Source: Castellaniella sp047971665 | Lineage (GTDB): Bacteria > Pseudomonadota > Gammaproteobacteria > Burkholderiales > Burkholderiaceae_B | Direction: 5' to 3' | Assembly (NCBI RefSeq): GCF_047971665.1 | Contig: NZ_JBKEAA010000007.1 | Location: 1 to 64,000, forward strand | Length of the DNA stretch: 64,000 nucleotides | In this document: piece after piece, positions 59,224-64,000 of the stretch | Position numbering within the stretch: the stretch's first letter is position 1 | Layout of the letters: the number at the start of each line of letters is the position of its first letter | Position numbers and translations under genes: made by a program | Notes under the pieces: model-generated | What the model saw: only the letters and a program-made list of their open reading frames with translations | The model's database searches: none | Told to the model about the DNA's origin: nothing

Positions 59224-60140
59224 GACGGGGTTACCTCCTTGGTGGGAATGCTTGCGTCTTCGGGCGCCGCCGCCCCATCGTCCCCCTGCAGGGCGCGGGC
59301 CTCGGTATATGTGCGCCACACCGACAGCAGGCCGGAGCCGATGATCAGCACAATCCCGGCCCAGGCCAGCGGCATGGGCCGGTCGCCCCAGAACAGGACA
59401 CCGATCAGCGTGGCAAATATGATGGTCATGTACTGCAACGCAGCCGTCAACAGGGTAGACCCCAAGCCGAACGCCCGGGTCATGGCCAACTGGCCGACCA
59501 GCCCCGCCAGGCCCAGCCCGCCCAGGGCCAGCAGGGTCAGGGGATCGCTCGTGCGCCAGCCCTGCAGCGCAATCCCGGCCAGCCCGCTGAGACAGACGCC
59601 CAGCGAAAAGAGCAGCACCGTGCGCCATTCGGGCTCGCCGAGCCGGCCCAGCTGGCGAATCTGCATCATGGACACCGCCGCCAGACCACCCGCCCCCAGG
59701 CCCATCAGGGCCGCCAGCCACTGGTCATGCTGGATGCTGGGGCGCAGCACGCCCAGCACGCCCAGGAAACCGGCCAGCACGGCCAGCACGCGCACCGGAT
59801 CACGTTGAGCCCCGCCGAAAAACAGCATCCAGCCCGCGATGAACAGGGGTGCGGTGTAGTTCAGGCTGATGGCTGTGGGCAGGGCCAGATGGGCCAGCGC
59901 GTAAAAGCCCAGCCACATGGACGTGATGCCGCTGAGATTGCGCCAGATATGCGGGCGCCAGCTGGACGGCCGGATCGTCCGGTGCGTGGAATGCGCCCAG
60001 AAAAACAGCAGCAAGACGGAAGGAATGCCACGAAACAGGACGATTTCCGGCAGCGAGGCGCCAAGACCGGCGGAGACCTTTACAAAGGCCCCCATCATGG
60101 CGAACATGGCGCAGGCCAGCAACATCCACAAAGACTGCAT
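59220..60140 (-). CDS. EamA/DMT-family transporter
   Basis: 306 residues with ten hydrophobic helices in two EamA repeats (first repeat about residues 5-135, second 150-285), typical of drug/metabolite transporters of the inner membrane. The substrate cannot be inferred. A charged 20-residue tail follows the last helix. Coupled to sseA by ATGA, which may hint at a sulfur compound, but that is weak. Divergent from htpX. Confidence 0.83.
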   Translation of the reverse strand: MQSLWMLLACAMFAMMGAFVKVSAGLGASLPEIVLFRGIPSVLLLFFWAHSTHRTIRPSSWRPHIWRNLSGITSMWLGFYALAHLALPTAISLNYTAPLFIAGWMLFFGGAQRDPVRVLAVLAGFLGVLGVLRPSIQHDQWLAALMGLGAGGLAAVSMMQIRQLGRLGEPEWRTVLLFSLGVCLSGLAGIALQGWRTSDPLTLLALGGLGLAGLVGQLAMTRAFGLGSTLLTAALQYMTIIFATLIGVLFWGDRPMPLAWAGIVLIIGSGLLSVWRTYTEARALQGDDGAAAPEDASIPTKEVTPS

Positions 60141-60226
60141 GCGTCACCAAAGACAGGGATACGAACCGGAAGCCGATACTATACACTTTGCCCACCAATG
60201 TCCCCTCTTGCGGAGCTCTGCCTCAC

Positions 60227-61102
60227 ATGAAACGAATCATTCTGTTCCTCGTGACCAACATGGCGGTCATGCTGGTGCTCAGCGTCACCATGAACCTGCT
60301 GGGGGTCGGCCGCTACCTGACGGCCAACGGCATCGATCCCACCGCGCTGCTGGTGTTCTCGGCGGTGCTGGGTTTCACGGGTTCGTTCATTTCGCTGCTG
60401 ATGAGCAAATGGATGGCAAAATCCAGCACCGGCGCCCAGGTCATCGACCCCCAGGCGCCACGGAACCAGCGCGAGGCCTGGCTGGTGCAGACGGTGCACC
60501 AGCTGGCTGACCGGGCCGGCATCGGCCGCCCCGAAGTCGCCATCTACGAAGGCCCGCCCAACGCCTTTGCCACCGGGGCCTTCCGCAACGACTCCCTGGT
60601 TGCCGTCTCCACCGGCCTGCTCTCCTCCATGACCGAGGAAGAAGTCGCCGCCGTACTGGGCCATGAGGTCTCCCACGTCGCCAATGGCGACATGGTGACC
60701 CTCACCCTGATCCAGGGGGTGGTCAACACCTTCGTCATCTTCCTGTCGCGCCTGGTCGGCTATTTCATCGACCGCGCCGTGCTGAAAAACGAACGCGGGG
60801 TCGGTCTGGGCTACTACGCCAGCGTCTTCGTCTGTGAGATCCTTTTCGGCGTGCTCGCATCGATCATCGTGGCCTGGTTCTCCCGTCAGCGGGAATTCCG
60901 CGCCGACGCGGGCGCGGCCCACCTGATGGGCGCGCGCGAGCCCATGATCCGCGCCCTCGCCCGCCTGGGCGGCGTCGAGGCCGGCGAACTGCCCAAGTCG
61001 CTGGCCGCCTCGGGCATCACCGGAGGGGGACTCGGCGCCCTGTTCGCCTCGCACCCCCCCATCGAGAAACGCATCGAGGCGCTGCGCAACCAGACCGCCT
61101 GA
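60227..61102 (+). CDS. htpX: Protease HtpX
   Basis: 291-residue inner-membrane zinc metalloprotease (M48) for quality control of membrane proteins. Two N-terminal helices (about residues 5-25 and 35-55) precede the active site LGHEVSHVANGD (His146, Glu147, His150). The third zinc ligand region is REFRADAGAAHL, after two further helices. It ends ASHPPIEKRIEALR, a family hallmark. ATG 60227 gives the family start MKRIILFLVTN, with GGAG 11 bases away. No sigma32-type promoter was recognised upstream. Confidence 0.96.
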   Translation: MKRIILFLVTNMAVMLVLSVTMNLLGVGRYLTANGIDPTALLVFSAVLGFTGSFISLLMSKWMAKSSTGAQVIDPQAPRNQREAWLVQTVHQLADRAGIGRPEVAIYEGPPNAFATGAFRNDSLVAVSTGLLSSMTEEEVAAVLGHEVSHVANGDMVTLTLIQGVVNTFVIFLSRLVGYFIDRAVLKNERGVGLGYYASVFVCEILFGVLASIIVAWFSRQREFRADAGAAHLMGAREPMIRALARLGGVEAGELPKSLAASGITGGGLGALFASHPPIEKRIEALRNQTA

Positions 61103-61109
61103 CCCACCC

Positions 61110-61142
61110 TTCGGGCGCCAGGCGTCGCACCTGGCGCCCGAA
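61110..61142. terminator. Bidirectional hairpin between htpX and polA
   Basis: TTCGGGCGCCAGG (61110-61122) and CCTGGCGCCCGAA (61130-61142) form a perfect 13-bp stem with a 7-base loop between convergent stops. T-tracts are short, so efficiency is uncertain, but position and stem strength fit a shared terminator. Confidence 0.7.
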
Positions 61143-61145
61143 GAC

Positions 61146-63866
61146 TCAGTGCGCCGCCCCCCAGTCGGGGCCTTCCCCGACCTCGGCGACCAGCGGTACC
61201 GCCAGTTCGGCCACCCCGGCCATCAGGGCCGGGACCCGTTCACGCAGGATGGCGGCCTCATCCTCCGTCACGTCGAACACCAGTTCATCATGGACCTGCA
61301 TCACCATCAGGCTGCGCAGGCCCTCGGCATCCAGCCAGTCCTGAACCGCCACCATGGCCATCTTGATGAGGTCGGCTGCTGTCCCCTGCATGGGTGCGTT
61401 GATGGCGGCTCGCTCAGCCGCGGCGGCGCGCGGCCCCTTGGCGCCGGATAATTCCGGGAAATACAGACGGCGACCGAATACGGTTTCCACGTAACCCTGC
61501 TCGCGGGCCTGACGCCGGATCCGGTCCATGTAGTCGGCCACGCCGGGGTAGCGCATGAAGTAACGGTCGATATAGGACTTGGCCGCCACCCGCGTGATGC
61601 CCAGGTTGCTCGCCAGACCGAATTCACCCATGCCGTAGATCAGGCCAAAATTGATGGCCTTGGCTGCCCGGCGGTGTTCCGCATCGACCTGATCGGGCGG
61701 CAGGCCGAAGACCTCGGCTGCCGTGGCACGGTGGATGTCCAGCCCCTGGGCAAAGGCCCGGCGCAGATTTTCATCTCCCGAGACATGCGCCATGACGCGC
61801 AATTCAATCTGCGAATAATCGGCCGACACGATCCGCCCCAGACTGGACACGAACGCCGACCGGACACGGCGGCCCTCGACCGTGCGCACGGGGATGTTCT
61901 GCAGGTTCGGGTCGGACGAGGCCAGCCGCCCGGTGACCACGGCAGCCTGGGCGTAACGGGTATGCACCCGACCGGTACGCGGGTCGATCATGCGCGGCAG
62001 CTTGTCGGTATAGGTGGATTTCAGCTTGGCGATGCCGCGGTAGTCCAGCAGCAGGCGCGGCAACGGATAGTCGGCCGCCAGACGGGTCAGGACCTCTTCG
62101 TCGGTGGACGGCGCGCCGCCCGCCGTCTTGCGCAGCACAGGCAACTGCATGCGCTGGAACAGGATCTCGCCCAGCTGCTTGGGGGAATTCAGATTGAAGG
62201 GCTGGCCCGCGAGCGCATGGGCCTGCGCTTCCAGCTCGATCATCTGGCGGCCCAGCTCATGGCTCTGCGTCGCCAGCACCCGCGCATCGATGGCCACGCC
62301 ATTGCGCTCGATCCGGGTCAGCACGTCGGACGAACGGATCTCCAGTTCGTAGATGCGGTTCAGGCCGGTCTCGGATTGAACCTGCGGATACAGCACCTGA
62401 TGCAGGCGCAGGGTGAAATCCGCATCCTCGGCAGCATAGTGTGCGGCCTGGTCCAGGGCGACCTCGTCAAAGCCGATCTGGCGCGCGCCCTTGCCGCACA
62501 GATCCTCGTAGGTCGTCCCCGTCAGCCCCAGCCACTGGATGCACAGATCCTGGAGATTCACACGCCGATTGGACTGCAGCACATAGGCCTGCAGCATGGT
62601 GTCATGCCGCACCCCGCGCAGCGCCACCCCCTCATTGGCGAAAACGTGCGCGTCGTATTTGGCATGATGCAGCAGCTTGGGCGCGGCCGGATCCTCGAGC
62701 CAGGGACGCAAGCGATCGAGCACCAGGGCGCGATCCAGCTGATCAGGGGTGCCCGGCGCGCGATGCCCCACCGGCACATAGGCGGCGCGGCCGGGCTCGA
62801 TGGAGAACGACAGTCCCACCAGACGGGCGGCCATGGGATCCAGGCTGGTGGTTTCCGTATCCAGGGCCACCAGGGGCGCGGCGCGCAACCGTGTCAGCCA
62901 GTCATCCAGCGCCGATTCGTCGAGAATGGTGTCATAGTGCACAGTCGCCGGCGCGGGCGGCGTCTCGCGCGGGGCGCGGGCATCCTGGTCGGGCACCCGG
63001 TCCGGGTCGCCGGTTTCCTCTCGCAGCCAGGTCCGGAAGCCATGGGTCTCGTACAGCTGGACCAGCGCCTCATGATCAGGCGCCCGCAGGTCCAGGGCGG
63101 ACGGCACCCAGTCCGATTCCAGCGCGCAGTCCAGCCGGATGGTCAGCAGTTCCCGCGTCAGGGGAAAATTCGGCACCGCCGCGCGCAGGTTTTCTCCGGC
63201 CACCCCGCGAACATCGGCGGCCCGGGCCACCAGCGTATCGATATCGCCGTACTCGTTCAGCCACCTGGCGGCGGTCTTGGGGCCGACCTTGTCCACGCCG
63301 GGCACATTGTCCACGGCGTCGCCGGTCAGCATCAGGTAATCGACGATCCGCTCGGGTGGCACGCCGAACTTGCGGACCACGCCCTCGGGGTCCTGGCGTT
63401 CGCCCGACATGGTGTTGATCAGCTCCACCCGGTCGGTGACCAATTGGGCCAGATCCTTGTCGCCCGTGGAAATGATGGTATAAAAGCCACTTTCGCCCGC
63501 CTGGCGCGCCAGTGTGCCGATGATGTCATCGGCCTCCACGCCCGGCGCCGAGATCACGGTCCAGCCCAGCGCGGCGGCGGCCTGATGAATCGGCCCGATC
63601 TGGGCGCGCAACTCATCGGGCATCGACGGGCGGTTGGCCTTGTAATCGGGATAGATCATTTCCCGGAACGAGCCGCCCGGCGCATCGAACACGCACGCTC
63701 CGTGGGTCGCCACGTCCTTGTAATCCAGCAACAGCCTCCGTAACATGGAGATGACGCCATACAGGGCTCCGGTGGGTTCACCGCGCGCATTGCGCAGGTC
63801 CGGCATCGCATGATAGGCGCGGTACAGGTAGCTGGACCCATCCACGAGCAACAAGGTTTTTTTCAT
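61146..63866 (-). CDS. polA: DNA polymerase I
   Basis: 906 residues. The 5'-3' exonuclease domain (about 1-300) starts MKKTLLLVDGSSYLYRAYHAM. The 3'-5' exonuclease is intact, with ALDTETTSLDPM (near 333). Polymerase motifs are ADYSQIELRVMAHVSGD (motif A, near 679), RRAAKAINFGLIYGMGEFGL (motif B) and MQVHDELVFDV (motif C, near 857). Used in repair and Okazaki fragment maturation. ATG 63866 gives the family start. Its ATG overlaps by two bases the ATG of the divergent LOG-family gene. No Shine-Dalgarno sequence is evident. Confidence 0.97.
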   Translation of the reverse strand: MKKTLLLVDGSSYLYRAYHAMPDLRNARGEPTGALYGVISMLRRLLLDYKDVATHGACVFDAPGGSFREMIYPDYKANRPSMPDELRAQIGPIHQAAAALGWTVISAPGVEADDIIGTLARQAGESGFYTIISTGDKDLAQLVTDRVELINTMSGERQDPEGVVRKFGVPPERIVDYLMLTGDAVDNVPGVDKVGPKTAARWLNEYGDIDTLVARAADVRGVAGENLRAAVPNFPLTRELLTIRLDCALESDWVPSALDLRAPDHEALVQLYETHGFRTWLREETGDPDRVPDQDARAPRETPPAPATVHYDTILDESALDDWLTRLRAAPLVALDTETTSLDPMAARLVGLSFSIEPGRAAYVPVGHRAPGTPDQLDRALVLDRLRPWLEDPAAPKLLHHAKYDAHVFANEGVALRGVRHDTMLQAYVLQSNRRVNLQDLCIQWLGLTGTTYEDLCGKGARQIGFDEVALDQAAHYAAEDADFTLRLHQVLYPQVQSETGLNRIYELEIRSSDVLTRIERNGVAIDARVLATQSHELGRQMIELEAQAHALAGQPFNLNSPKQLGEILFQRMQLPVLRKTAGGAPSTDEEVLTRLAADYPLPRLLLDYRGIAKLKSTYTDKLPRMIDPRTGRVHTRYAQAAVVTGRLASSDPNLQNIPVRTVEGRRVRSAFVSSLGRIVSADYSQIELRVMAHVSGDENLRRAFAQGLDIHRATAAEVFGLPPDQVDAEHRRAAKAINFGLIYGMGEFGLASNLGITRVAAKSYIDRYFMRYPGVADYMDRIRRQAREQGYVETVFGRRLYFPELSGAKGPRAAAAERAAINAPMQGTAADLIKMAMVAVQDWLDAEGLRSLMVMQVHDELVFDVTEDEAAILRERVPALMAGVAELAVPLVAEVGEGPDWGAAH

Positions 63867-64000
63867 GACGAACAATAAGACGAAACGAATTTCAGCTGAA
63901 GAACAGATTCCCACGATTATTGCAGAGATGCGCACGGCGGCCGCGGCCTTCCAGAAAATCGGCATGGGGGTGAGCCTGTTCGGCAGCGCCCGCACCTCTC
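63865..64000 (+). CDS. LOG-family protein (TIGR00730 type), 5' part only
   Basis: The frame from ATG 63865 stays open to the window end (45 codons) and reaches FQKIGMGVSLFGSARTS. This is the N-terminal Rossmann strand of LOG/lysine-decarboxylase-like proteins (cytokinin riboside monophosphate phosphoribohydrolases). Only the start of the fold is visible, so activity cannot be judged. The start is uncertain: ATG 63865 has AAGG 8 bases upstream but overlaps the polA ATG, while ATG 63928 (MRTAAAAFQ) would leave about 60 bases for promoters. The codons before 63928 are AT-richer than the rest. Confidence 0.65.
   Translation, partial: MTNNKTKRISAEEQIPTIIAEMRTAAAAFQKIGMGVSLFGSARTS

Overview
The window is GC-rich chromosomal DNA of a betaproteobacterium, most likely an Alcaligenaceae member (Bordetella/Achromobacter/Castellaniella type). 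Three things point there: the protein families, conserved operons such as xseB-ispA-dxs-folE2, rpsF-priB-rpsR-rplI and alaC-hom-thrC, and an LPS-core gene set with Kdo kinase plus a glycosyltransferase/deacetylase cluster. The species call is inference. I see no phage, IS, CRISPR array, tRNA or complete rRNA gene.

Layout. 1-325: gene-free, with a strong promoter-like signal pointing out of the left edge. 326-3140: rng and dsdA (+). 3215-5547: msbA and a small lipoprotein (-). 5634-7369: a heptosyltransferase-like gene and a YdcF-family membrane protein (+). 7345-20637: one long minus-strand run, hrpA, dnaE, then six envelope genes (three GT4, one GT2, two polysaccharide deacetylases) chained mostly by ATGA stop/start overlaps. 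20755-22412: argA, a 28-codon relic of an rmlB-like gene, and palindromic repeats. 22413-26915: yggX, phoU (with a good PHO box), rpiA, an EcsC-family gene and a phosphate transporter. 26956-30946: putrescine-type ABC transporter potFGHI. 30961-35781: kdkA, a second repeat locus, a TauE-type permease, radA, an SDR lacking its catalytic Ser and Tyr, and alr. 35957-39078: hpnCDE (squalene synthesis). 39107-41852: arginase, ornithine cyclodeaminase and a divergent Lrp-type regulator. 41942-45830: alaC-hom-thrC. 46032-49769: Mth938-like gene, bcp, PIN-PhoH gene, pdxA. 49771-52831: dnaB, then rplI/rpsR/priB/rpsF. 53094-56973: xseB-ispA-dxs-folE2. 57141-61102: a Rieske oxygenase (followed by the third repeat locus), sseA, an EamA permease and htpX. 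61146-64000: polA and the start of a divergent LOG-family gene.

How the genes fit together. Much of the window serves the envelope: msbA, the GT9 gene, the dnaE-linked cluster and kdkA build and move LPS, and alr feeds peptidoglycan. dxs and ispA make farnesyl diphosphate, the substrate of hpnCDE. rocF, ocd and the Lrp-type regulator look like a regulated arginine/ornithine catabolic unit next to polyamine uptake genes and argA. The rest is housekeeping.

The best candidates for something undescribed are: (1) a two-part palindromic repeat family at three intergenic sites, one beside the rmlB relic; (2) the translationally chained dnaE-LPS operon with two deacetylases; (3) the Ser/Tyr-less SDR; (4) divergent polA and LOG genes whose start codons overlap; (5) two genes whose -10 boxes sit so close to the ATG that leaderless mRNAs are predicted.
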